From contig NC_039512.1 in assembly GCF_003672135.1 (NCBI RefSeq), positions 12,354,874 to 12,418,873 on the forward strand: a stretch of 64,000 bases of DNA, in the 5' to 3' direction. How positions within the stretch are numbered: position 1 is the first letter of the stretch; every line of letters begins with the position of its first letter. Positions 34,383-45,597 of the stretch are shown here, in pieces. The DNA is from Ooceraea biroi. Lineage: Eukaryota > Arthropoda > Insecta > Hymenoptera > Formicidae. A model generated the notes under the pieces. That model worked only from the letters and a program-made list of their open reading frames with translations. It was not told where the DNA came from and did not search any database. The translations under genes were made by a program, and so were the position numbers.

Positions 34383-35031
34383 AACCTTCCCTTGCATTAA
34401 TTGTACGTGAAGTTGCGTAAATAATTGCGCGAGAGTTCTCAGATACTGTCAATTATCTCGGCGGCGACGTGGCAAAAATTAGTGCGAGGTACTGTTTGCA
34501 TTTCACTTTTTTTATTCAAATTTTTATTCACAACTAAATAAAAATTCCATAAAATGACTGTGCAACGAGAAACCTTCTGATGGAAGCATTGCAATTTCAC
34601 CGGCGTGTAAACGTATTCTACAAGTGCTACAAGAATTATTCGTGACGTCATCGTTTTCAAGATTCATGAGATCGTATCTTCGCGCGATTTAACCGCGCGG
34701 TGTACCGTCAAATTAGAAAGATTGCAATTTTAGATCAGCGTTCGATAGATAAATTCAGAGCGCTATCGGTCCGATCAATTTATGCGAATTGTTACATTAC
34801 GTTATGGTGCTTTTTGCAAAGATAGCTAGCTATCCCCCGAGTACTATCTACCCTTCACTTCTCTGCCTCCTCCCTTGCGACCGGCTCTTAAACCCTTTCA
34901 TGACACAATCGATGTTTACTGTCCGAGTGACCTGCTTGCGATTTACATACGATTATAATAACCACGACACATAATCGATCGATGCCGACGTTCTCGCGCG
35001 GAGGAAAAGTACATGGAAGTCGTAATCTTAC

Positions 35032-35151
35032 CTCTCAATCGACATCGCGGTGAGAGTAACGACCGAGCAGATAGCCGACACACTCTGCATGTAGTGCACC
35101 GCTTGCATAAGAAGAGACCATGGTCCACGTGTAGGAGAACAATTTCGCTAC
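35032..35151 (-). pseudogene. Second copy of the GPCR TM3 exon, with two single-base deletions
   Basis: Same splice sites as 13323-13444 but 120 rather than 122 bp. One C is missing from the CCC at the ACCATGG position and one T from the TTT near GCTTGC, each shifting the frame. A functional receptor needs only one TM3 exon. Both losses are in homopolymers at the low-quality start of copy 5, so sequencing error is more likely than mutation. The exon at 13323 should be taken as the reference copy. Confidence 0.88.
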
Positions 35152-36123
35152 CTGTAACAAACCAATCATGATTATTAATAAAAATATATGAAGAAGAAAG
35201 AAGGAAGGAAGATGTGTACACGTGTGCGTATAAAGAAAACCAAAGCGATGGAGCCATCTTTGGGCTCGAGCGTCTCTCTTTCAAGAAAATTTGAAATCTC
35301 TCATGCATAATTTTTATATTACTGTAGAACAGGGGAGGGAGAATAAACAGATACATGCATATAAATCCGAGTTAGCAGTAACAATCTTACTACTTGTTTT
35401 CCCAAATGCACACAAAGTATTAGAAGTAAGACTCTTAATATATCGGAAAAAATAGGAATTAAGAGACAGAGGAGTTATTATTCACAATAATAAAATTCGA
35501 TTCTGCTTAGTGCTTTTCTTTTTTCAAGAGACAGTAAATTCTCGGTCAGCTTATTCTAGTGCGAAAAATAATTCGTCAGTTCTCTTCATCGTCACGTTGT
35601 CTCGTCACAGGCGCGTCTGTTAAGTTTTATTACGCGTGTCTGGAGTACATGACAGAGCGAAAGGGCAACCGGATGAAGGAGTGAAAGGAGACGGAGGAGA
35701 AGCAACGAAATCTCAGGCGCTCTTGCATTTCCGAGCACATCGCGGACATGCCTGCATGTACTCTTACTGTGCGCAACTCGAATATCTCGACGCAATTACT
35801 ACACTACTATTTGTCGGATTAAAGCCGCCCCTTCCTATGCGGGTGCGCGCGAGTGCCAATATAATTGCACGTGCGTGCACACATGGGGCCAGTTAATCGA
35901 CCGCGTTGCGCATTACATCTCGGAACTCTTGCTTGCGATGTATCGATCTCTGCTCGTGCAACATCGGTTGTAGGCGATCATAGATCAAATAGCGCAAACA
36001 TCGCTATTATGGCATCAGTTCCTCCCTTTTGCACTTCTTGCTCTTTTCCCCGCAGTTTCCCAGCACACGATCTGAGGGATTTTCCTCTCTATTTTAAGGA
36101 CGGTATTCATAGACTGTTCTATA
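35152..36123. other. Intron 5' of the TM3 exon (twin of 13445-14416)
   Basis: Near-identical to the segment in copy 1; no additional content. The overlapping open frames on both strands are the same chance frames as there. Confidence 0.45.
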
Positions 36124-36761
36124 CAGGGTGGGCACCTAAAACAGGCCACCTGAATATCTCGGCTGTTATTGGTGATAGAAAAAAATGTGTCAGACCAAAC
36201 TTGCATGGTTTCGAGGGACACATAATTTGTTCTAAATAGTTTTTTATTAGGTGGACGCGTAGAGGTCATATGAAGGTCAACTTCGTTTTTAAATGGTATG
36301 ATATGTTTTTTTACGTACCATCTAGTAGAGCGTTTGAAGATGCGCACATTGATCTACGGGTCAAAATCATTCAAGGTCACTGAAGGTTAAAATTTCTAAG
36401 GGCTAGAACTTTTTAATTTCTGAGTTTACAGTATTTTTAATAGCAGAGAACTCTAGGCAATATAAAGTAAATTATTTTCCCTTGCAGTTGGCCTTCAGTG
36501 ACCTTGAATGATTTCGACCCGTAGATCAATGTGCGCATCTTCAAACGTTCTACTAGATGGTACGTAAAAAAATACATATCATACCATTTAAAAAACGAAG
36601 TTGATCTTCATACAACCTCTACGCGTCCACCTAATAAAAAACTATTTAGAACAAATTATGTGTCCCTCGAAACCATGCAAGTTTGGTCTGACACATTTTT
36701 TTCTATCACAGCCAATAACAGCCGAGATATTCAGGTGGCCTCTTTTAGGTGCCTCACCCTG
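36124..36761. mobile_element. MITE-A fold-back element (copy in unit 5)
   Basis: A 638-bp twin of the element at 14417, with the same TA flanks and the same slightly asymmetric ends, so it is the same insertion seen twice. Confidence 0.9.
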
Positions 36762-38018
36762 TATATATTTAGGTCGTCTTAAAGATGATCTTGAGATATT
36801 TGTAGGCAATCAGAGCTGTGTTGTATAATCTAAGAAGTGTACTTAAGATTATTTTGTTATAAGAATGGACTATGAATAACGTCCTAAAGTTCCTTTTTAG
36901 AGATTCTCTTATCTTATCTTCTTCCCTTCATCTATATCTTTTACGATCGACGAGGGAAGCGCAACGATAAATTGAAGATACTTTTCAAACGAAGTTTCAA
37001 ATGATAGATCTTGTCGGTGGAGTGATGGAGGTGCTGTCAACTTCAAAGGATTCAATTGCAGATTGATGAATGTTTAATTTTCATGTTCACAGCATAAAAC
37101 GATGACGCATGTGCATGTGCAATCAGTTTGTCATGCATTTTAAAAAACATTTTAATTAAAACTCAGTTTGGAAAGAAAACGATGGATAATTTACACATCG
37201 TCAAATTGTTTTTACACAATGCGTGGAATATGTAAATTGTGCTATTATTATTATGCAACATTGAATGAATAGAATGAATAGTCAATATACGCAAATTTTT
37301 CAATATTTTGTTACATATCCTTTGCATGCACTTTTGACACAGTTCCAGTAACTTTAGAATTCTTTAAACAATACGATGTCAGCTATCAATAAAATAGAAA
37401 CTTGCGAGGAAAAGTTAGAGTAATTAGAATGAAGCGAAATCTTCTCGTTCTCATTTCTTTCCATTATGAAGAAGAGAGTAACTTCTGGAGAGCCATTTTG
37501 CGATTGGAGTTGAAATGCCCTATCGCTCAAAAAGCAGCACTTCGATTAGTCGCAAGGATTAAATTCGAAACTTCCGGGTCAAAGAAGATATCCCGTCTTT
37601 AATCAACATCCCTACGTGCCACCTACCTCCTCCTACGTGTTAGACGCAGGTGTCTTTGTCGGTTTTGTATAAGCAGCCCTTTACACTCAACATTTACACT
37701 TGAACTTCGTTAAAAGTCGAAGTTTGCGATTAAACTGTACTCGCATACAGAGTGCTGCGTGACACGTTATGTCAGCGTTACCCGCGAAATTAGATAGGGA
37801 GGAAGGGAGAGAGAGAGGGGGGGGGGGAACGGAGAAAGCGAGCGAGATAAATTTAATCTCCGCATGCTCTCTTTCACGTGCACACACGCACGTGTATGTT
37901 GACGCATGGAAATCGAATTCTATTGCGATGGTGCCGCGACTCGCATTATTAAGAAGAGGAAGTGCTATCGAAATTCCTATCACTAATTTCTTAGGAAAAG
38001 AGAGAGAACGAGAAAAAG

Positions 38019-38021
<3 letters not shown>
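36762..38021. other. Intronic sequence (twin of 15057-16318)
   Basis: Near-identical to copy 1; nothing further is seen in it. Confidence 0.45.

Positions 38022-38070
<49 letters not shown>
38022..38070. repeat. (GA)n microsatellite (copy 5)
   Basis: Counterpart of the arrays at 16319, 24691 and 27200. Confidence 0.95.
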
Positions 38071-38073
<3 letters not shown>

Positions 38074-39544
38074 GATAGTTCAATGTAGATTTCGGATAAA
38101 TCCTGCGATGACATGCGAAACAAGAGATACACTGTCGAAAAATGCGAATATGGGATTCAATATTTACGCACACTTGAAATCTTAGCGTATCGTCATCGCG
38201 AGTAATAAGGGCGAAACGGAAGGCAACCTCGCGGGGTGCGTGCCGAAATCCCCTTCTCTCGCCGAAGAAGGAAACTCTTCGAGTCGAGCAACGTGGTCAA
38301 AGTTCTTTTATTTAATTTTCTCGCGCGAGTCGAGGACTGTGTTCCGCTTTCCCGCGCTGACAGACCAATTTCGCGGCGGCGTTTCTCTTTTTGCGCGATG
38401 CCACCATTATTGGGGAATGGCCAATTTGCGACAAGTTCCGCCGTAATTGCCGACGACGTTTCCACGCGACTGCAATGAACCGGTAGATTGTTTGCAGGAC
38501 CTGGCCGAAGTCAGGGCTGCGCGAGGGTTGTCGCGGCAAGAAACTCACCGTACAATCGATAATTAATCTATCACTCGCGCGCAACAAAGCCACAGCAAGA
38601 AAGGATCGCGCGAAAGAAACAAGGGTTTGCGTTACACGCGCGAAAGAAATGAGCAACTTAATTACGGTGCTGCGAAATCCTCGTGGAAAGAGAAGAAAAA
38701 GTGAAAGAAACTCTGAGACCGCAAGGGATGTAAAGAAGTGCGCAAAGAAAATGCCAAGATATCGTTTATACAGAGACTTTCCAATCAAATTTCTGCAAAG
38801 GAAAAATTCATTCGACTTATTTTGAAACAATTTGCATAATTCCAGATAAAGAAATTGAACTAATTCGAGTGTACTAATTCGAAATAAAACGGGTTTTTGT
38901 AAATATCCAGTTTTACAGAATCGCGAATCTCGCGTCGTTATATTACATTGTGTCAATCGTATCACATCATGTCAAAAGATCAGTTTGTCATGCATGGTTT
39001 AACGCAATCGCGTGTCTCCTGTGTGGCCAATTCGTTCCGGGAATCGTTTTATACCGGTTCGAATCGGGACGGGCTATAAATAACGAGCGCAGCGTTCGGT
39101 CTTTTCATTTTCGCGGTACCAACCGCTCATCAGAACAGTCCTAGTACAATTTATTTCTATCCATTTCCTCTTTGCTCCACGCGGAAGATAGAACGGGGAA
39201 CGTCCGATATGACAATCTGAAACTACTCCTCGGCGATTGCGAAATTCCATTATCGCGTGCGGAAACGGAATCGGTTATTCAAGGAACAATCGTTTTCTTT
39301 GCCAGAAATTAAGATATTATTCTTCTCTTTGATGAAGAATAATGACTGAAAATAGAGAGTACTGAGACATTAAATATCGAAAGTTGCAAGAGATAAATGA
39401 GAAATTATTAATGAAAGCTTTCTTTGTTTAATTTCGGTCAAGTCTCGTTTCATCGAGTTCGTAATTCGAGCGATTAATCACGAGGGCAGTTTAACGTTCA
39501 AAAACTGGTGGCTTATGATGATGTTTCGAGGTTCCAGTTAAGGG

Positions 39545-39850
39545 ATGTTCCATTGGCCTAGATTTATCGACGATGAAAAGCTGATAGGGACGCGAGTTTA
39601 CAGCAATACTACTGTATTGACAGTCCGTGGAGCAACAATTGGAAACGTTCTCCCGTTAATTCAAATGCAGCCCGCGGCAGGCCATTCGATGACAAATACT
39701 CAGACTTTAATCGACAATCTGGCCTCTGGGATACAGGATGATGGAGTCGGTTCTAGCTTTCGAAAGGCCACGTTCGTCACGTTGCACGCATTTCAGATCA
39801 TCGATCGCGGAATGAACTTTATGAAGAAATGGGACATGTATAATAAATAA
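39545..39850 (+). CDS. Hypothetical 101-residue open frame (copy 5)
   Basis: The translation is identical to 17842-18147. If only one unit exists in the genome, this and the copy-1 frame are the same locus. The protein has no recognised domain, and the TATA/Inr pair at about 39,075 lies at the same distance upstream. Confidence 0.25.
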   Translation: MFHWPRFIDDEKLIGTRVYSNTTVLTVRGATIGNVLPLIQMQPAAGHSMTNTQTLIDNLASGIQDDGVGSSFRKATFVTLHAFQIIDRGMNFMKKWDMYNK

Positions 39851-41684
39851 ATTATCGGCACGGATCATGAACGAAACTCTTTGCGGTGGTGTCTACAATC
39901 ATGGATCAGCTGCGATCGGCAGCTCGAATAATGCAATAACGTGGCGATGTCTGTAACGAACATGCAAACGGGCTTCAATAACGTATGGTTACTGGCAATG
40001 TTGCGTGACAATATTTGCGCATCCGATTATCGAATTAATTTCGGAAGCGATGCGGTGACGTGTATTAACGCATGTGATACCTTGTGATATGGTAGCATGC
40101 AACGTTTAAGCGCAAGATGGAGGAATTATGATAATTATGATAATTAGCGAGTAATGACTTGGTTACGCTAAGACGACGAATAAATAATTATTGCGTGTAT
40201 CAATGATAGTTAAAACGTGCTTGTTTCAGGCTTTATTAATGATTGATTCTGTAATTTTAATTGTGCCATCGTGAGACAAAAAGTTTTGATTCATAATAAA
40301 AGTCTTTTTTTTAAACAAAAAGTGCAACTATTAATAAGTATGCGTAGAGATACGCGATGTCCTCTTGCATAGTTTTGAGAATTGGAAATTCTTTGCATGC
40401 AAATATTTTGTATTTTTAAATATTACGACAATATTCAGATAAATATTGGTCGTAATTCTATAGTATAACTGTATTAGTAATCAAATAATGATTTTTCAAA
40501 ACTTGATGAATTAAAATATATGAAATAAAAGTACTCTTTATTTAAAAGGTAAAAGATGCAATAATATCAACTTTTATTACCGTCACGAGTCTTTTGACAA
40601 TTTTGAAACAGGTAATGAATTAATATGCGAAATTACAGTAATATTCACGCGCGTTTTATTTTTCAAGTTGAAATCATCGAATATCGGGTTGAATCTCGAA
40701 GAGAGCATAAATAAAATTACGCACGAGTAATGAAGTAAAACTGAGCGGATAATACGCGATTATCAGGGCAAGCCATCGTTACTTCAAATAGAAAATCAAT
40801 TACAGTGCTCACGTTAAATTTATCTGCGTAATTGGCAATGCTCGTGGGAAAAATCTGGCAAACGCACAAGCTCCTTTGTCAAATAACCGCTATTAGTATC
40901 GATTGTTAAGCAATCGCATGCAGAGTATGCTGAGAACATTCCGCTTCTATCATTACCCCTTAATGGACGGAACTTTGATCAATTCGTGATTGATCTTTCT
41001 TCCAGCGTAAATTAAAGCGACAACTTTTGAGTAATTACAATAACGGCCAAAAATAAGAAGCTTTTCAAGAGAGACCGTTCCTCATTTTAAGAGGACGTTG
41101 CTTTAATTTATTTCATTTTGCAATGCACGATGTTAAAACACACTCGGAACACACTAAATGATGAGTTGCCTCGTATCTCTCTCTGAGAAAAATCCAACTG
41201 TCGGTATTTTGACGATATCGAGTATAAATCTGTTTTTTTTTTCTTAATTCTGAACGTATCGCAATCCTAAATGACATGGCCATTAGGTTCGCGAAATAAA
41301 GAACAGGCGTAACTTGAATATAAATGACGCAAGTAAATTACATTTATTGCAATGAGCGGATGATGCTATTTCCGCGTGCGCCAAGGATTTCCGTAGTGCA
41401 GCTGTTCATTAAGCTTATCATATTTCCACTGGCATGGCACGTAGGGAGATTTATCTTGGCGCAATAAAAAGCAAATTTTGCCACATACATATTCGCGGTA
41501 CATTAAATTCATTGCCGTCTACTTCAGCTCATTCTCATACGAAAACAGTCCAGTAGTTCCAGCTATTTCAAAGACAAATGTCGCCCCTTGAGACTTATTC
41601 GTACAAATATACCTGATGCGTGAAATACCAAATTTTGCGTGCGTGCTATATTAAAATATGATGCTATATATATATATATATATA
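39851..41684. other. AT-rich end of the unit (twin of 18148-19967)
   Basis: Here the homopolymer runs are at full length, so this is the better version of the sequence. No gene seen. Confidence 0.5.
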
Positions 41685-42044
41685 CAGTGCTGGCAAAAAG
41701 TTCCGGAACGGTTAAAAATCTTGGAAAATAATGATTTAGTGGAAAAATGTTTCAAACAAAAAGTATAGGGCTTAAAAAACTCTATTAGATGATGATATAT
41801 ATTTGACCTTGGTATGACCTTGGAAAGCCCGGTCATGGTCAACATAAAAATCTTAAATGGAAACCCCTATTTTTTATTACATATTCTTGTAGCTTAGCTC
41901 GAGAGCTTTCCGAAACGCTATAATAAATTTTTTTTCTCTTACGTATTTTTTGACTTATAAGGCTTGAAGGTTACACAGTACCGCCGGCATTAGAATTCCC
42001 CAAGGTGTACCGCGTGGAGGTTGCACGGTCGGATTTACACCTCT

Positions 42045-42076
<32 letters not shown>

Positions 42077-42436
42077 TGCGTGCGTATGTGTGCGTGTATA
42101 AGCGCGTGTGTGTTCTTCATAAAACTAATTTCACGAAAATAGTTTATACTCGTATGTACGAACAACGGCATTAATGCCATCCGAAAATACGTGTGACGCA
42201 CACTAAGAAAGCGCGTCACTTATAAACTTTCTCGCGTATAGGTGAGGTGTTCCGATAACTATTTTGCTCGCTCGTGTTTACCTCACCTACAACCGGCATT
42301 GTGTAAGCGACCCGATCGTTGTGTGCGATCACACGGGTATTCGGACGGCCGTTGTTCGTACATACGAGTATAAACTATTTTCGTGAAATTAGTTTTATGA
42401 AGAACACACACGCGCTTATACACGCACACATACGCA

Positions 42437-42468
<32 letters not shown>

Positions 42469-42828
42469 AGAGGTGTAAATCCGACCGTGCAACCTCCACG
42501 CGGTACACCTTGGGGAATTCTAATGCCGGCGGTACTGTGTAACCTTCAAGCCTTATAAGTCAAAAAATACGTAAGAGAAAAAAAATTTATTATAGCGTTT
42601 CGGAAAGCTCTCGAGCTAAGCTACAAGAATATGTAATAAAAAATAGGGGTTTCCATTTAAGATTTTTATGTTGACCATGACCGGGCTTTCCAAGGTCATA
42701 CCAAGGTCAAATATATATCATCATCTAATAGAGTTTTTTAAGCCCTATACTTTTTGTTTGAAACATTTTTCCACTAAATCATTATTTTCCAAGATTTTTA
42801 ACCGTTCCGGAACTTTTTGCCAGCACTG
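41685..42828. mobile_element. MITE-B fold-back element, intact reference copy
   Basis: A 1144-bp element. Termini CAGTGCTGGCAAAAAGTTCC and complement are perfect at both ends, flanked by TA within a (TA)n run on both sides. The inverted arms are about 450 bp long. The inner arm ends carry (GTGC)n/(GCAC)n tracts, and the loop (about 42,170-42,350) contains a further short inverted pair, ATAGGTGAGG and CCTCACCTA. It is non-coding. This is the only MITE-B copy in the window with different unique sequence on its two sides, as expected for a real insertion. Confidence 0.92.
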
Positions 42829-42834
42829 TATATA

Positions 42835-44951
42835 TATATCGAAATGTAACATAAGCAACGCTAGTACGCTCGTACAAAAAGGCGGTTACACAAATAAGAT
42901 GTGCATCGCACGCATAACGCTGCGTTATATTCTTGCGTGGTAAAATCTGTGGTTAATTTTCCTGAGAGAAGTACCGAGGAAGCTCTGTCAATATTTGTCA
43001 CGATCTTTCATATGTTCCAGCGTCCTGCTTCTTAGTACTTAAATCAGAAATCAGAGTTACTTCGAAATAAGAATCCTTTTCTCCTCAAGTTTCTCAGTTT
43101 GCAGAGGTACAATTTTCTCGAAAGCTCGAAGGAAGATTTATTCCAAATTCCCTGATCCAGTTTCATGCGAATAATCTCCGCTATCTCGATTGTATTACGA
43201 CGGCAAATCGTGGCGGGTCCCCTACATGACACTTTAAACCTCCCTTATCGCGAGGCACCAGGTCAGAATACAATGAAAATAGCTTGCCCGTACGGCACCG
43301 GATACGGTCATCGTAATGCGCTCACTCACCGGAAACGCTTGCGATTGTCGCGAGTTGGATTATTTCGCGCCATCAACCTCGCAGTGGCGCGATGCTACCG
43401 GGAGGAGAAAAGCCCTCATCGCTATTTGTTTAAACACTAAGCGTGGCGACAGCTTCGCACGAACGTCATCACACGGCCGCTCATGGAACGAGGAAAGAGA
43501 AAAAGAGTAATGCTGAAAGTACGTGTTCCGTGTGAAAATTGCGTCCCCGGAATGCTCGATTTGTCTCGACAAGGGACTCCCTTGCACATCTCGTGACACA
43601 TATGTGCATCTTCCGCGTTTCCTCCCCCCTCCCCTCGAGCATTTTATTCGTCTCACAGAACATGACGTTACTGCTACTGTGTCTGGAGTCGTCTTGCTGA
43701 CGCGTCTTCGTGGCAGTGTACCCGCCCTCGTCATTTTCGGAAAACAACCCTCAACCGCGGTATTAATATTCCGCGAGATATACCACCCTTAATACTCCGA
43801 TGTATTTTCGTAAATTATTTATATAACATACGCGAGCGATAGATATCACGTATGAGCATATTTGTCATTCAGTAAAGAAAGCATGCGTTGAGGTCCTTTA
43901 AAGTTTACTTTGAGCTTTTAAATTATAACTCACTTGAGAGCTATAATTCGTTGCAGAATTTGAGGCACGGTCTCACTTGTGATTTTTCATGCGTGCAATA
44001 TAGAAAACGCTCGAAAAGTCAGAACTACATGTTTGTAAAAACATATATGCATCTCTATAAGTTTCTTTTTCTCTCCCTTTTTCTTTTTCTCTGTTCAAAT
44101 GTTTTCTATATTATAGATATGCAAAATCCTATTTTCTCTTGCAATCGCCAAACACGAATTTGCTTCCCTTTGGCATTCTTTCTTTATACTCTTTTATAGT
44201 TTTTTTCCGAGGTCGTAATATTGCGTTAGAGTCGTTACGTAATTTTATCTCGGCAATATAAAAATGCATGCATTCACTGACAATCTTATGATTGCGTTGG
44301 GCTGCACGTGTTCAATTTTGCAGGATAATAAATATCGGAGTATTGTATCGAGGAATTTTTCCATCACGCGCGCGCGCACATGCACGAGAGAAATCGTATG
44401 GGAAAGCGGTACAATTAATATCTGTATCAGGTAGGAATCCTTTAAGAAAAATCCTTATACATATAGAAAAATAAGCGCAGGAACAACGAAAAATACGCTT
44501 TAAACTGCTGCTATTGAACAATAAGATAACCAATCGACAAATATTTGTTAAGATGGCAAGTTAATAATTAATTAGTTGATAATTCTTGCTAAAACTCTCA
44601 ACTCAACTAATGGGATTTTGTTGTTCAGTTAATTCCAAGATTTGCGCACATTACAAATTCCTGCGATTCCCACGTCACCTTCTTTTCTTTCTTCATGCTA
44701 TTGTGCACATGAGAGTTCAGGTACTTACTTTTTCAAAAGCGATTCATGAAATTCTGAGATTACGAATCCGTTCTCAAGATCAGTTAAATAAATAAGTACA
44801 TACAAATGTTCATGTTGCAGTATGAAATGATGTAAATTAAATCTTAACATTGTCTATTTAAAATGTTCGAACTTTTGCCTTAAAAGATATAGCTATAAAG
44901 CATAAAGCATTTCAACGATTCTTCATTGCAACATTTATATAAAATTATTTA
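42835..44951. other. Single-copy sequence right of the repeated region
   Basis: CpG-rich patches at 43,170-43,760 contain overlapping open frames on both strands. None shows a recognisable domain or a receptor TM1-TM2 signature, although a GTGAGT donor-like site occurs on the minus strand near 43,325. The rest is AT-rich. Confidence 0.45.
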
Positions 44952-44953
44952 TA

Positions 44954-45597
44954 CAGGGTGAGGCACCTAAAAGAGGCCACCTGAATATCTCGGCTGTTAT
45001 TGGCTGTGATAGAAAAAAATGTGTCAGACCAAACTTGCATGGTTTCGAGGGACACATAATTTGTTCTAAATAGTTTTTTATTAGGTGGACGCGTAGAGGT
45101 CATATGGAGGTCAACTTCGTTTTTTAAATGGTATGATATGTTTTTTTACGTACCATCTAGTAGAGCGTTTGAAGATGCGCACATTGATCTACGGGTCAAA
45201 ATCATTCAAGGTCACTGAAGGTTAAAATTTCTAAGGGCTAGAACTTTTTAATTTCTGAGTTTACAGTATTTTTAATAGCAGAGAACTCTAGGCAATATAA
45301 AGTAAATTATTTTCCCTTGCAGTTGGCCTTCAGTGACCTTGAATGATTTCGACCCGTAGATCAATGTGCGCATCTTCAAACGTTCTACTAGATGGTACGT
45401 AAAAAAATACATATCATACCATTTAAAAAAACGAAGTTGATCTTCATACAACCTCTACGCGTCCACCTAATAAAAAACTATTTAGAACAAATTATGTGTC
45501 CCTCGAAACCATGCAAGTTTGGTCTGACACATTTTTTTCTATCACAGCCAATAACAGCCGAGATATTCAGGTGGCCTGTTTTAGGTGCCTTACCCTG
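44954..45597. mobile_element. MITE-A fold-back element
   Basis: A 644-bp TA-flanked copy. The left end is CAGGGTGAGGCACCTAAAAG and the right end the complement of CAGGGTAAGGCACCTAAAAC, so each end carries its own small changes. The arms and loop match the 14417 element very closely. Confidence 0.92.

Larger units (their letters stand above)
34383..41684 (+). repeat. Repeated unit, copy 5 (forward, clean)
   Basis: Matches copy 1 over its whole length (7302 against 7296 bp), with a constant offset of about 21,703-21,711. Some single-base deletions relative to copy 1 occur in its first kilobase, including two in the TM3 exon. It continues through an intact MITE-B into sequence found nowhere else in the window, so its right end is the true right flank of the locus. 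Confidence 0.95.

Noticed and set aside
42050..42090. Regular GTGC repeats that could suggest a CRISPR-like array
   Set aside because: They are a simple microsatellite inside MITE-B without spacers, and the context is an animal genome.
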